Positions 1-7,786 of a DNA stretch of 22,147 bases are shown here, one piece after another. Within the stretch, counting starts at the first letter, position 1. Every line of letters begins with the position of its first letter. Source of the stretch: Bacillota bacterium (GTDB taxonomy: Bacteria > Bacillota > Dethiobacteria > DTU022); contig JAAZHP010000027.1 of assembly GCA_012510625.1 (NCBI GenBank), positions 1-22,147 of the forward strand, written 5' to 3'. The notes beneath the pieces are model-generated. The model saw only the letters and a program-made list of their open reading frames with translations. It made no database searches and was not told where the DNA came from. A program made the position numbers and the translations under genes.

Positions 1-188
1 ATCTGGGAAGGTGGAGCTTAACCCGTTTTTATTGGCAGAAAAAACAGTTTATGTTTATTGCAATTGATTTTTTGTTCTGATGAAATGTGATTTGGCATAA
101 TGTTGTCCCTTAGCCAGTGTTTGAAAATTATAGCCATCAATGATTAAAAATGTCAACACATATTGTTGGGTTGCTAATTATGTATATA

Positions 189-221
189 TTTCGATAAGGG
201 TGTGCCTTTTTATGGTATAAT
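189..221 (+). promoter_or_regulatory. Extended -10 promoter of the 31-codon mini-gene
   Basis: TATAAT lies at 216-221 with the extended -10 dinucleotide TG at 213-214 (TGGTATAAT). No good -35 hexamer is visible; TTTCGA at 189-194 is the nearest weak candidate. Transcription would start near 228 and run into the ribosome site at 240-246. Confidence 0.6.
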
Positions 222-254
222 GATTTTACAACTCAAAAGAGGAGGAAATGACGG

Positions 255-350
255 ATGGACATTTTGTCGATGTTTACGGAGCAGCTGAACGATCCGAAAG
301 TGCTGGAACAACTGGGCAAGAAAGCAGGTGCCAAACCCGATCACACCTAA
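255..350 (+). CDS. 31-aa peptide, likely truncated DUF937 protein
   Basis: A 31-codon frame starts at ATG 255, nine bases after a strong AGGAGG at 240-245. The peptide begins MDILSMFTEQL and continues with NDPKVLEQLGKKAGA, which resembles the N-terminus of Firmicute DUF937 (YidB-like, unknown function) proteins as I remember them; those normally exceed 100 residues. It ends at TAA 348-350, only 26 bases before a terminator stem, and no continuation of the family is visible in other frames. The unit therefore has promoter, ribosome site, frame and terminator but only the first part of the domain. It may be a gene with an internal deletion or a genuine micropeptide. An alternative ATG at 248 in another frame has poorer ribosome-site spacing and no recognisable content. 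Confidence 0.5.
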   Translation: MDILSMFTEQLNDPKVLEQLGKKAGAKPDHT

Positions 351-376
351 ATCTCTTAATAAAGCTGCTTCGTAAT

Positions 377-413
377 AATAACGGGCTTCAGCCGCCGGCC
401 AAAGCCCGTTATT
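377..413. terminator. Bidirectional hairpin between mini-gene and pntB
   Basis: A perfect 12-bp stem pairs AATAACGGGCTT (377-388) with AAGCCCGTTATT (402-413) around a 13-base loop. The plus-strand tail is short and mixed (TTTCACCTTTCTT). On the minus strand the stem begins 10 bases after the pntB stop. It can serve both converging units, though neither side has a long pure T-run. Confidence 0.7.
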
Positions 414-423
414 TTCACCTTTC

Positions 424-1818
424 TTAACCAAATGCTTCAGCCAGCTCCTGTAGCAGGCCGGCCAGTGTCTCTTTGGCGTCTCCCAGGCAGAGCCGGACAT
501 GCTTCATCTTGTAAAGAGGGTTTTCCACTCCCGAGTATCCCGGATTCAGGTCCAGGTTATAGATAAAAATATGCTTTGCCTCCTCCACCTTTAGAACAGG
601 CATCCCGTAAATAGGCGTCCCTTCCACGGTATTGGCCGCCGGGTTGACCACGTCGCAGGCGCCGATTACTACTGCCAGGTCGGCCTCGGCAAATTCCGGG
701 TTGATCTGATCCATTTCGCAAAGCTTATCGTAGGGAACGTCCACCTCTGCCAGAAGGACATTCATATGTCCGGGCATTCTTCCGGCGACCGGGTGGATGG
801 CAAACTTCACCTCCACCCCCTGCGCTTCCCAAAAATCGAGCAGATCTTTCACCTTTCCCTGGGCCTGGGCCAGGGCCATGCCGTAACCGGGCACGATGAT
901 TACTTTTCGCGCCTTGGCCAGGATCTGCTCAACAGGGACCTCTTCGCGGTCTTCTGTCTCCTCTTCACTTTCCGGCTCCGTTTCACCGCCCGCGGATTTA
1001 TAGCCGGCAATGGAACCGCTGAGGACGTGGGCCAGCGAACGGTTCATGGCGCGGCACATGATTTGCGTGAGGATGAGTCCTGAAGCGCCCACGATGGCGC
1101 CTACGGCTACCAGCAAAGGCTCTCCGATGGTGAAGCCGCAGATCGCCCCGGCCAGCCCGGAAAATGAGTTCAGGAGGGAGATGGTTATGGGCATATCCGC
1201 CCCGCCGACGCGGATGGCAAAGAGGATCCCGTAGATCAGGGCAAGAAGAACAACAGCGACAGAGAAAGCCGTGGCCAGGGGCGCTCCGGTGAACAACGTG
1301 ACTGCGGCCAGGGCCAGCATCAGGACGGCGGAGCCGCCGGCCAGGAACGCGTGTCCCCTTAAGATCACCGGCCGCTGGGCGATCCGCCGGTCCAGCTTCA
1401 GGGCGGCGATGATGCTGCCGCTCAGGGTCACTCCGCCGACGATGAGCGCCAGTTGACTGCTTACCTGGTTGAAAAGCTCCAGCGCCGCGTATTTTTCCAC
1501 TATCTCAATCAGCGCCACCAGCGCCGAGGCGCCGCCGCCCAGCCCGTTGAGCAGGGCCACCATCTGCGGCATCTGCAGCATGGTTGCCCTTACGGCCAGG
1601 AAATATCCGATGAGGCCGCCGGCGGCAATTCCCGCCCAGAGCAGAGGCAGGCTGATAATATTTTGGGACCAGAGAACCAGCAGCACGGCGGCGAACATGC
1701 TCAGGGCGCTGAGGCGGTTTCCCCAGACGGCGCTCCTGGGCGAGCTCATCCACCTGATTCCCAGGAGGACCAGCGCGCTGAGAACGATGGAAACAACAAT
1801 ATAAATTGGTTGCTGCAT
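424..1818 (-). CDS. pntB: NAD(P) transhydrogenase subunit beta
   Basis: PntB carries the NADP(H)-binding domain III and most of the proton channel of transhydrogenase, a membrane enzyme that uses the proton gradient to drive hydride transfer from NADH to NADP+. The 464 residues match the usual family length. Hydrophobic segments fill residues 1-275. An acidic linker follows at about 278-293. Domain III then shows VPGYGMA (309-315), HPVAGRMPGHMN (342-353) and GACDVVNPAA (386-395), all recognisable NADP-site motifs. The ATG at 1818 follows GAGGAG; an ATG seven bases upstream is out of frame. It is the last gene of pntA1-pntA2-pntB and stops just before the terminator at 377-413. NADPH supply for anaerobic biosynthesis is the inferred role. 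Confidence 0.96.
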   Translation of the reverse strand: MQQPIYIVVSIVLSALVLLGIRWMSSPRSAVWGNRLSALSMFAAVLLVLWSQNIISLPLLWAGIAAGGLIGYFLAVRATMLQMPQMVALLNGLGGGASALVALIEIVEKYAALELFNQVSSQLALIVGGVTLSGSIIAALKLDRRIAQRPVILRGHAFLAGGSAVLMLALAAVTLFTGAPLATAFSVAVVLLALIYGILFAIRVGGADMPITISLLNSFSGLAGAICGFTIGEPLLVAVGAIVGASGLILTQIMCRAMNRSLAHVLSGSIAGYKSAGGETEPESEEETEDREEVPVEQILAKARKVIIVPGYGMALAQAQGKVKDLLDFWEAQGVEVKFAIHPVAGRMPGHMNVLLAEVDVPYDKLCEMDQINPEFAEADLAVVIGACDVVNPAANTVEGTPIYGMPVLKVEEAKHIFIYNLDLNPGYSGVENPLYKMKHVRLCLGDAKETLAGLLQELAEAFG

Positions 1819-1833
1819 GGGCCATGCTCCTCT

Positions 1834-2106
1834 CTACTGCTTGAACATTTTTAACATCCGGTCGGTGACCACAAAGCCGCCGACCAGGTTAATCGAAGCC
1901 ATCACAATGGCGATGAACCCCAGCAGGCGGCTTCCGGTAGCCGCTGCGGCGGCGGTAGAGACCAGCGAGCCGAGTATGGTAACCCCCGAAATGGCGTTGG
2001 TGCCGGACATCAAAGGAGTATGCAGCAGCGAGGGCACCTCTTTTATGATCTTGTAACCCAGCAAAGAGGCTACCACAAAAATGGCGATCAATAGAAGCGG
2101 GTTCAT
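1834..2106 (-). CDS. pntA2: NAD(P) transhydrogenase alpha, membrane part (PntA2)
   Basis: This 90-residue protein corresponds to the C-terminal membrane region of E. coli PntA, which is a separate polypeptide in many bacteria. Three or four hydrophobic helices are visible, including LLLIAIFVVASLLGYKII near the start and LLGFIAIVMASINLVGGFVV near the end. The central SLLHTPLMSGTNAISGV stretch is strongly characteristic of the family. It starts at ATG 2106 with AGGAGGT close upstream and lies between pntA1 and pntB with short gaps (30 and 15 bases), so the three are almost certainly co-translated. It helps form the proton-conducting membrane domain with PntB. Confidence 0.95.
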   Translation of the reverse strand: MNPLLLIAIFVVASLLGYKIIKEVPSLLHTPLMSGTNAISGVTILGSLVSTAAAAATGSRLLGFIAIVMASINLVGGFVVTDRMLKMFKQ

Positions 2107-2136
2107 TTTAACCTCCTACTATTTTTTTCATGTAGA

Positions 2137-3312
2137 TTAATTAAGCCCCATAGCTTCTTTGGTCCCGGCGTGCAGGAGCGCTCCGTCTTTGGTGACAATC
2201 GACGAGGCGATGATTTCGTCTTCCAGGTCCAGCTCGATCTTGCCGTCCTTGATGAAATAGGAGATATAGTTATATATGTTCTTGGCAAGCATCTGCGTAG
2301 AGCTGGCCGGGACCAGGCCTGGAATATTCTTTGTGCCGTCGATGCTGACGCCGTACTTTTCAATGATTTCGCCGCCGGCGGTAAGCTCGCAGTTGCCGCC
2401 CTGGTCAACGGCTACATCCACGATAGCCGAGCCCGGGCTCATCGATTGGACCATCTTTTCGGTGAGCAGTACAGGAGCCTGCCTTCCGGGAACCAGGGCC
2501 GTAGCAATGATGATATCAGCCCGGGCCACGGCTTCAGCGACGGCTTCCCTCTCTTTTAGCAGCCATTCCTGGGGCAGGTGCCGCGCGTAGCCGCCTTCAC
2601 CGATGGCCACCTCTGCGGGAACCCCGGTGTCGATAATCTTCGCGCCCAGGCTCTTGGCGTGCTCCGCCGCGTCGGGGCGGATATCAACGGCGGAGACAAC
2701 GGCGCCCAGCCTTTTGGCCGTAGCTACCGCCTGCAGGCCGGCCACGCCGGTGCCCAAAACCAGGACATTCGCCGGCTGGATCATCCCCACCGCCGAACCG
2801 ATCATGGGCAGAAACTTGGCAATCCGGTTGGCGGCCATGAGAACCGACTTGTATCCGGCGACGGTGCTCATGGAGGTTAAAGCATCCATCGCCTGCGCCC
2901 GCGAGATTCGGGGGATTCCGTCCAGGGTCAGGGAAGTTACCCCCTGTTCCGCCAGCTTCCGCACCATTTCGTGGTTGTCGGGTGCGGCGGGATGCAGAAA
3001 TGTTACCAGGACCTGCCCCCGCGGCATCATCTCCACTTCGTGCTTGTTTTTTTCAGAGTTGAACAGCGGCTCCTTGGCTTTCAATACCACGTCGGACTCG
3101 GCGTATATTACGGCCACATCTTCTACAATGCGGGCGCCGGCTTTCCGGTAATCGTCGTCCATAAAATAAGCTCCTTCACCGGCGCCTTTCTCCACCAGCA
3201 CCGTTGCTCTACCGGCCACCAGCTTCTCCACGGTTTCAGGGATGGCGGCAACGCGTTTTTCTCCGGGCATTATCTCTTTGGGAATGCCGAAAGTGAGACC
3301 CTTGAACTGCAT
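2137..3312 (-). CDS. pntA1: NAD(P) transhydrogenase alpha, NAD-binding part (PntA1)
   Basis: PntA1 is the soluble NAD(H)-binding domain I of proton-translocating transhydrogenase and is related to alanine dehydrogenase. The start chosen is ATG 3312, giving 391 residues beginning MQFKGLTFGIPKE, because AAGGAGG sits nine bases upstream; the frame extends seven codons further but would then include this ribosome site. The N-terminal FGIPKE..PGEKRVA block, IPRISRAQAMDALTSMST (133-150) and the Rossmann turn VLGTGVAG (185-192) with Asp210 favouring NAD are visible. It heads the pntA1-A2-B unit. Two Gate-domain genes lie upstream on the same strand, 73 bases away with no terminator between, so it could also be read from their promoter. 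No convincing promoter was found directly upstream. Confidence 0.95.
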   Translation of the reverse strand: MQFKGLTFGIPKEIMPGEKRVAAIPETVEKLVAGRATVLVEKGAGEGAYFMDDDYRKAGARIVEDVAVIYAESDVVLKAKEPLFNSEKNKHEVEMMPRGQVLVTFLHPAAPDNHEMVRKLAEQGVTSLTLDGIPRISRAQAMDALTSMSTVAGYKSVLMAANRIAKFLPMIGSAVGMIQPANVLVLGTGVAGLQAVATAKRLGAVVSAVDIRPDAAEHAKSLGAKIIDTGVPAEVAIGEGGYARHLPQEWLLKEREAVAEAVARADIIIATALVPGRQAPVLLTEKMVQSMSPGSAIVDVAVDQGGNCELTAGGEIIEKYGVSIDGTKNIPGLVPASSTQMLAKNIYNYISYFIKDGKIELDLEDEIIASSIVTKDGALLHAGTKEAMGLN

Positions 3313-3385
3313 TGGCCAAACCTCCTTGAACATATTAATATGATTTTGGTAAACAGTGGCTCTAAATGTTTCATCTTCTATAACT

Positions 3386-3895
3386 CTATATAAAATCCTG
3401 TTTCCGGATTATATCCTCTCCTTTTGCTGCTGCCCGGAGTTCTTTTCGCCTGGAGAGCAGGTCTATGCCGAAGGCGGCCAGCCTGGTAATCAGGAAGGCC
3501 AGGGAGAAGCGGACCAGTATGATCAGCAGCGGGTTGGCACCAAAAGGAACGAAGATGAAGGTATCTTCAATCAGAGAGTGGCCGATGCTTAGAAAGATGC
3601 CGATGAGCAGAAGGTCTCTTTTCTGCAGGTAACCTTCCCGGGCATAATCGACAATTAGCGCCGATCCGTAGACTATTCCAAAGCAGAGGCCGACCAGCAG
3701 CGGGAATGCCGCTTCCAGGGGGAGGGTTAAAAAGTCAAGCACGCCTTTAATTTTTTGAGCCAGCATTTCGATAATGTTGTAGTGGCGGGCAATTTCGGTC
3801 ACCACCATAATGGGAATGAGAAAGAGGGCTATGCGCAGGATGGTGCCGGCGCTGCCGACCAGGCCTTCTTTGAGTATTTCAAGCGCTGCTTCCAT
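3386..3895 (-). CDS. Gate/nucleoside-recognition domain membrane protein B
   Basis: A 169-residue integral membrane protein with about four hydrophobic segments. The stretch LFLIPIMVVTEIARHYNIIE near the start and the later GLCFGIVYGSALIV and SIGHSLIEDTFIF segments resemble the Gate (nucleoside recognition, PF07670) fold found in nucleoside transporters, FeoB and SpmA/SpmB. It is short, so it probably forms half of a two-subunit assembly with the gene before it; only three bases separate them and its AGGAGG overlaps the end of that gene. The transported or sensed substrate is not evident. Spore-maturation or ion/nucleoside transport roles are possible from family membership alone. Confidence 0.8.
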   Translation of the reverse strand: MEAALEILKEGLVGSAGTILRIALFLIPIMVVTEIARHYNIIEMLAQKIKGVLDFLTLPLEAAFPLLVGLCFGIVYGSALIVDYAREGYLQKRDLLLIGIFLSIGHSLIEDTFIFVPFGANPLLIILVRFSLAFLITRLAAFGIDLLSRRKELRAAAKGEDIIRKQDFI

Positions 3896-3898
3896 TCC

Positions 3899-4336
3899 TT
3901 ATCCTCCTATGATTGTATACATTGCATTGAGAAGAAAAGCGGCCAAGAAAGCGGTGATTAACCGCAGTAAAATGGACTGGTAGATTTTTAGCCCGGTGCT
4001 GCGGCAGATTGCCGACTCTATGGGCAGCTCGTGACAAATGCAGAGCATCAACGCAAGGATGGTGATCTGCCGGGAACTAAGCGACATGCCGCCGATTATG
4101 CCCAGGGAGGCGTAGAAATTACTCCAGAAACCGAGCATTAACGGCAGCACCGTTTCTCCAGGCAGCCCGATCCAGGAGGTGACCGGACTGCAGAAAGCGG
4201 CGGCCTGTTCAAAAAGATTAAAATGATCCAGCAACTGCACTGCACATGTTACCGGAATCATGACCTTTACCAGGAGCCAGAGCACCCGCAGGCTTTTTAT
4301 AAATCCCGTCTTGATTGGTATGAACAGATTGGACAC
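3899..4336 (-). CDS. Gate/nucleoside-recognition domain membrane protein A
   Basis: A membrane protein of the same broad Gate-domain type as its partner downstream. I place the start at GTG 4336 (145 residues, VSNLFIPIKTGF), because AAAGGAG lies seven bases upstream. The frame extends to ATG 4381, where no ribosome site is seen. Hydrophobic segments include LWLLVKVMIPVTCAVQLL, then LPLMLGFWSNFYASLGIIGG and ITILALMLCICHELPIES. The motif CHELPIESAICRSTG carries charged residues inside the membrane region, matching the SIGHSLIEDT motif in the partner, which suggests a shared functional site. The two are translationally linked. Function unknown. Confidence 0.75.
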   Translation of the reverse strand: MSNLFIPIKTGFIKSLRVLWLLVKVMIPVTCAVQLLDHFNLFEQAAAFCSPVTSWIGLPGETVLPLMLGFWSNFYASLGIIGGMSLSSRQITILALMLCICHELPIESAICRSTGLKIYQSILLRLITAFLAAFLLNAMYTIIGG

Positions 4337-4647
4337 CGGCGTGCTCCTTTCTTGTATGATCAATTTCCTCTTAGTTTTCATTCCATAGAGCTGCCTGTTT
4401 ACCTGCCGCAGGGGCGCCGCGAAAAATTGAATTCCCGGAAGAAGGTTTATTTATCAGCTTTTTCCGCCTAAAAAAAGGATTACGACTTCGGATCAAGAAT
4501 TTTTATGGTGCAGCTTCAGAGGCTGTATCCCGGGGTGATGGATAGGGGGGTGGTCGCCAAATCTCGCGGCAGGGATATCGCCGGCCTTCTAAAATGGGTA
4601 AGTTTCCAGATCAACCGGCAAGCCTTTTTTGAAGGGAGAGGGTTTCC
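4337..4647. other. Intergenic stretch between Gate genes and GDPD
   Basis: These 311 bases separate divergent transcription units. No strong promoter pair was found on either strand. A 48-codon plus-strand frame (ATG 4505 to TGA 4649-4651) overlaps the TTG start of the next gene as TTGA, which would suit translational coupling. It lacks a ribosome site and resembles nothing I know, so I do not call it a gene. No hairpin with a T-run is visible. Confidence 0.4.
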
Positions 4648-5535
4648 TTGAAAATCATTCGATTTATCGGCAAGGCGATATTATGGCTGTTCACGGCTGT
4701 AATCTGCTTAATCGTCCTGGCTGTAGCAGTAATAGCAATTCGCTACTGGACCTGGACTCCGGATCCGGTAGCAAGCTTTTATGGCGAACGTTCCGTTTTA
4801 AATATGGGCCACCGCGGTGCGCCGGAGGCGGCTCCTGAAAACACAATTTCATCGTTCCTGGCCGCCGAAGCGTTGGGCGCCCATGGAATCGAGCTTGATG
4901 TGATGCTCTCCCGTGACGGAAAACTGGCCGTGATTCACGATTACGATCTTGACGCCACTACCAGCGGGAAAGGGCCGGTGAAGGATTACACCATGGCCGA
5001 ACTGAAGAAGCTGGATGCAGGCTCCTGGTTTGACGAGGCCTTCGCCGGGGAGCGCATCCCCACCCTGGAAGAGGTCATCGAAATTCTCGATCCGCAAACG
5101 CTGCTCAACATCGAGTTGAAGACGGAAAGCCCCGCGACAGACGGGCTCGAAAATGCGGTAGTGGAAGTAATCCGGGAGTATGACCTTTATGACCGGGTGC
5201 TTGTCTCTTCATTCAACCCTATCGCCCTGCTGCGGGTAAAGTGGGCCGATAAAAAAATCCCGGTCGGCCTGCTCTATGCACCCGATTTGCCGCGCTACCT
5301 GAGCGAGGGCTGGTTCATCTCCATATTGAGGCCCGAAGCGCTCCATCCCGAGATCAGGATGGTGGACGAAAAGTATATGGAATGGGCCCGGAAAAAAGGT
5401 TTCCGCGTCAATGTCTGGACCGTAAATGAAGCCGCCGATCTCAAGCGGATGCTTGACCTGGGGGTCGACGGGATCATTACGGATCGGCCGGATCTGCTGC
5501 GGGAGCTTATGCTGGAGCGCGGGATGGCCAATTAA
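4648..5535 (+). CDS. Glycerophosphodiester phosphodiesterase, membrane-anchored
   Basis: GDPD enzymes hydrolyse glycerophosphodiesters from lipid turnover to glycerol 3-phosphate and an alcohol. The 295-residue protein starts at TTG 4648 after GAAGGGAGAGGG. One membrane helix (about residues 8-32) anchors it, with the domain probably outside the membrane. The TIM-barrel domain shows the catalytic set: H55-R56-G, E64-N65, E82 with D84 (IELDV) and H97 (VIHDYD), then NIELKTE and the C-terminal VNVWTVNEA...GVDGIITDRPD. All metal and acid-base positions expected of the bacterial UgpQ/GlpQ type are present. The GDPD assignment is firm; the substrate is not determinable. Its stop codon overlaps that of queG on the other strand. 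Confidence 0.93.
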   Translation: MKIIRFIGKAILWLFTAVICLIVLAVAVIAIRYWTWTPDPVASFYGERSVLNMGHRGAPEAAPENTISSFLAAEALGAHGIELDVMLSRDGKLAVIHDYDLDATTSGKGPVKDYTMAELKKLDAGSWFDEAFAGERIPTLEEVIEILDPQTLLNIELKTESPATDGLENAVVEVIREYDLYDRVLVSSFNPIALLRVKWADKKIPVGLLYAPDLPRYLSEGWFISILRPEALHPEIRMVDEKYMEWARKKGFRVNVWTVNEAADLKRMLDLGVDGIITDRPDLLRELMLERGMAN

Positions 5536-6668
5536 GGGCCTGACTGCTCCAGCGCCCGGCGCATCTCTTCAATGACGGCCGGCTCACTTTCGCGGTGAAG
5601 CTGCAGCTCAAGGCTGCGGCGGGCGCTGCTTCCGCCGAGACGGCCCAAGGCCCAGGCGGCATGCAGCCGGAGCAGCGGCCGGGAATCGCGTTTCAGGAGA
5701 TGGGCCAGCGCCGGAACGGCATCGCGGTCGCCGCTGTTGCCGAGGGCGATCACCGCGTTGCGCTGCAGGGTGCTTTTGCCCCGCCACCCGGCCGCCGTAA
5801 GGCCGATGGTGCGGTCAAATTCTTTCCGGGTCATCTGCAAAATGGGCTCCAGCAGGGGATGGGCCGGAAAGAAGGGGAAGGAGGCGGGTTGATCCGGTTC
5901 TCGGGGTAATGCTGGCAGCTCCCGGTTGTGGGGGCATACTTCCTGGCAGAGATCGCATCCGTAGAGGCGCGCTCCCATCAGCGGCCGCATCGCGGCCGGG
6001 ACAACCCCCGGGGCCTGGGTGATATAGGAGAGACAGCGGTGCGGGTCGATGATAAAGGGCTCCCGCAGCGCCCCCGTCGGGCAGGCCTCGCGGCAGCGGC
6101 CGCATCCCCGGCAGCTTTGCGGCAGCGGCGCGCCCGGTTCCAGCGCCCGGTCGAGCAAGATTGTCCCCAGGGCCGTGTATGAGCCGCCGGCGGGTGTTAT
6201 GAGGCTGCAATTTTCTCCGCTCCAGCCCAGGCCGGCGAGACGGGCCAGTTCGCGCTCCACCAGCGGGCTGCGATCGACCAGAATCCGGCCGTTCAGCGGT
6301 GCGTGAAGCTCTTTTTTTACCAGTGAAAGCAGCCGCTTCGCCCTGGTGGTCAGGAGAAGGTGATAGTCGGGTCCCCTGGCGCAGCGGGCCACCTCTCCCC
6401 GCGGGCCGGCGGCTATGGAAGGCGCCTCTTCTTCTCGAAAGGGAAGGGGCATTGCCACAACGACAATGCTGCGGCATCCCGGAAGCAGATGTGCAGCGTT
6501 CACCCGGAGCGCCGGATCTTTCTCTTCGAAAGGTGTTGCCCGGCCTTCATCGAGGCGCCGCTGCAGCAGCGATTGCAGGTAAGCGGGGGGATCGGCGGGG
6601 GCAATTCCCGCCATCTCCAGGCCGGCCGCCGCGGCCATCTCCGCCAGGTTTTTCAACCGGTAGACCAT
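5532..6668 (-). CDS. queG: Epoxyqueuosine reductase with C-terminal HEAT repeats
   Basis: QueG is the cobalamin- and iron-sulfur-dependent enzyme that reduces epoxyqueuosine to queuosine in tRNA, the last step of queuosine synthesis. The start is ATG 6668 (378 residues), supported by a promoter 65-93 bases upstream; the reading frame runs on upstream without a recognisable protein. Two 4Fe-4S clusters are visible: C186, C189, C192, C196 (CRGCGRCREAC) and C238, C241, C245 (CDLCQEVC), with C212 as the likely eighth ligand. VDRSPLVERELARLAGLGW (131-149) is the family block with the proposed catalytic Asp (D132). Residues 295-375 form HEAT-like repeats (NAVIALGNSGD, HAAWALGRLGG), as in longer QueG proteins. 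No other queuosine gene is nearby. Confidence 0.93.
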   Translation of the reverse strand: MVYRLKNLAEMAAAAGLEMAGIAPADPPAYLQSLLQRRLDEGRATPFEEKDPALRVNAAHLLPGCRSIVVVAMPLPFREEEAPSIAAGPRGEVARCARGPDYHLLLTTRAKRLLSLVKKELHAPLNGRILVDRSPLVERELARLAGLGWSGENCSLITPAGGSYTALGTILLDRALEPGAPLPQSCRGCGRCREACPTGALREPFIIDPHRCLSYITQAPGVVPAAMRPLMGARLYGCDLCQEVCPHNRELPALPREPDQPASFPFFPAHPLLEPILQMTRKEFDRTIGLTAAGWRGKSTLQRNAVIALGNSGDRDAVPALAHLLKRDSRPLLRLHAAWALGRLGGSSARRSLELQLHRESEPAVIEEMRRALEQSGP

Positions 6669-6732
6669 AAATACCGCCTCTTTGCAATATGATGCTGGGG
6701 AGCTTCCTTTAGAAAAGAGAGACTTACATGTT

Positions 6733-6761
6733 ATCATAAAATGATCTATGCTGCCCGTCAA
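6733..6761 (-). promoter_or_regulatory. Sigma-A-type promoter of queG
   Basis: Read on the minus strand, TTGACG (6756-6761), a 17-base spacer and TATGAT (6733-6738). This is close to the vegetative consensus and would start transcription near 6726, about 58 bases before the queG ATG at 6668. It supports the shorter start. Confidence 0.7.
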
Positions 6762-6872
6762 ATTAACGCGGCAATTGCGCCTCATATCGGGCATATCCGT
6801 CACGATTTGGGTATATCCTGAAAGGAGAACCTCAGGATTTGGCGAAGCCATGCAAAAGGAGACAGGAAATTG

Positions 6873-7124
6873 ATGGAAGACGAATGGGCCTTTCTCATGC
6901 AGGCCTTCAATGATCTCGAGGCCGAAATCGTCTGCGGCCTGCTCCGTGAAGCCTCCATCCCGGTGCGGCGAAAAGACAGCGACCCCCTCACCGGGGCCAT
7001 GCGGGTAGTAGGCGGCCAGGCCTACGAAATTGATATTTTTGTCCCGCAGCAAATGCTGCTGCGGGCCAGGGCCCTGCTGGCTGCAGTGCGGCGCGGGGGC
7101 GCCGCAGAAGATAATGAAACATGA
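6873..7124 (+). CDS. DUF2007 small protein
   Basis: An 83-residue protein of the DUF2007 type, a small ferredoxin-like fold often annotated as a putative signal-transducing protein. The key features are the N-terminal FLMQAFNDLEAEIVCGLL, then REASIPVRRKDSD and a final EIDIFVPQQMLLRARALL, which form the usual beta-alpha-beta pattern of this family. ATG 6873 is chosen; the TTG at 6870 is also possible because AAAAGGAG (6854-6861) is better spaced for it (8 versus 11 bases). The stop overlaps the start of the methyltransferase gene as ATGA, so the two are translationally coupled. Its role is unknown. Confidence 0.8.
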   Translation: MEDEWAFLMQAFNDLEAEIVCGLLREASIPVRRKDSDPLTGAMRVVGGQAYEIDIFVPQQMLLRARALLAAVRRGGAAEDNET

Positions 7125-7786
7125 AGCCGCTGGAAAAAAAGCTGATTTGGATTGAAATTTGCGGAAAGGCGCTGCCGCTGTACGTGGCCGGGAACGTAGC
7201 GGACCTAATTGGCGATCCGGCGGACCCCGACCAGGTCCCCTGCTGGGCAGAGGTCTGGCCTGCCGCCCGGGGGCTGGCGGCCTATTTTTTGCAAGGCCCG
7301 CTCCTGGACGGGAAAACAGTTCTCGAGCTGGGCGCGGGAGTAGGGCTTCCGGGAGTAATCTGCGGGCTGCGGGGGGCCGCGGTTACCTTCTCCGATTTTC
7401 AGCCTCGCGCTCTCAGCCTCTGTGAAGCCAATGCCCGGCTGCACCGGCTGGATCGCTGCCGGCCGCTTCTTGCCGACTGGCGCAGCTATTCCTGCAGCGA
7501 GCGCTTTGATCTGGTGCTGGCCTCAGATATCGCCTATGAGCCCCGCCTGCTGCCCTTCCTGAAAGCGGTGCTGCTGAGGGCGGTCAAGCCTGGCGGGAGC
7601 ATCTATTTCTCTCATCCCGGCCGCCCGGTAACCTTCTCCTTTATTCAAGATCTTCAAACCACTGGAACTTTTAGCGAAGAGCGCTTCTTAATCCCCGTAA
7701 CCGTGCCCGAAGATCCCATCCGCAGCTCGTACAAAATTAACATTCACCGCCTGCAATGGAACCCGGAAGAAAAGCAGCATGACTGA
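7121..7786 (+). CDS. Class I SAM-dependent methyltransferase (METTL/Methyltransf_16 type)
   Basis: A 221-residue Rossmann-fold methyltransferase. The SAM-binding motif I is VLELGAGVGLPG (67-78), followed by the acidic strand end FSDFQP (90-95) and the post-motif FDLVLASDIAYEP (129-141). The preceding PCWAEVWPAARGLAAYF (40-56) block and the DIAYE signature place it in the group containing protein-lysine methyltransferases such as the ETF-beta lysine methyltransferase, so a protein substrate is more likely than DNA or rRNA, but this is inference. It overlaps DUF2007 by four bases and is followed by 168 bases without a clear gene. Confidence 0.85.
   Translation: MKPLEKKLIWIEICGKALPLYVAGNVADLIGDPADPDQVPCWAEVWPAARGLAAYFLQGPLLDGKTVLELGAGVGLPGVICGLRGAAVTFSDFQPRALSLCEANARLHRLDRCRPLLADWRSYSCSERFDLVLASDIAYEPRLLPFLKAVLLRAVKPGGSIYFSHPGRPVTFSFIQDLQTTGTFSEERFLIPVTVPEDPIRSSYKINIHRLQWNPEEKQHD

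Noticed and set aside
4505..4651. 48-codon frame ending in TTGA at the GDPD start
   Set aside because: The overlap would suit translational coupling, but there is no ribosome site and no recognisable sequence.
6850..6873. Seven-codon frame overlapping the DUF2007 start (TGATG)
   Set aside because: It contains the ribosome site of the next gene and has no ribosome site of its own; likely chance.
6669..7052. N-terminal extension of the queG frame
   Set aside because: It is antisense to the DUF2007 gene, has no family content and lies upstream of the queG promoter.
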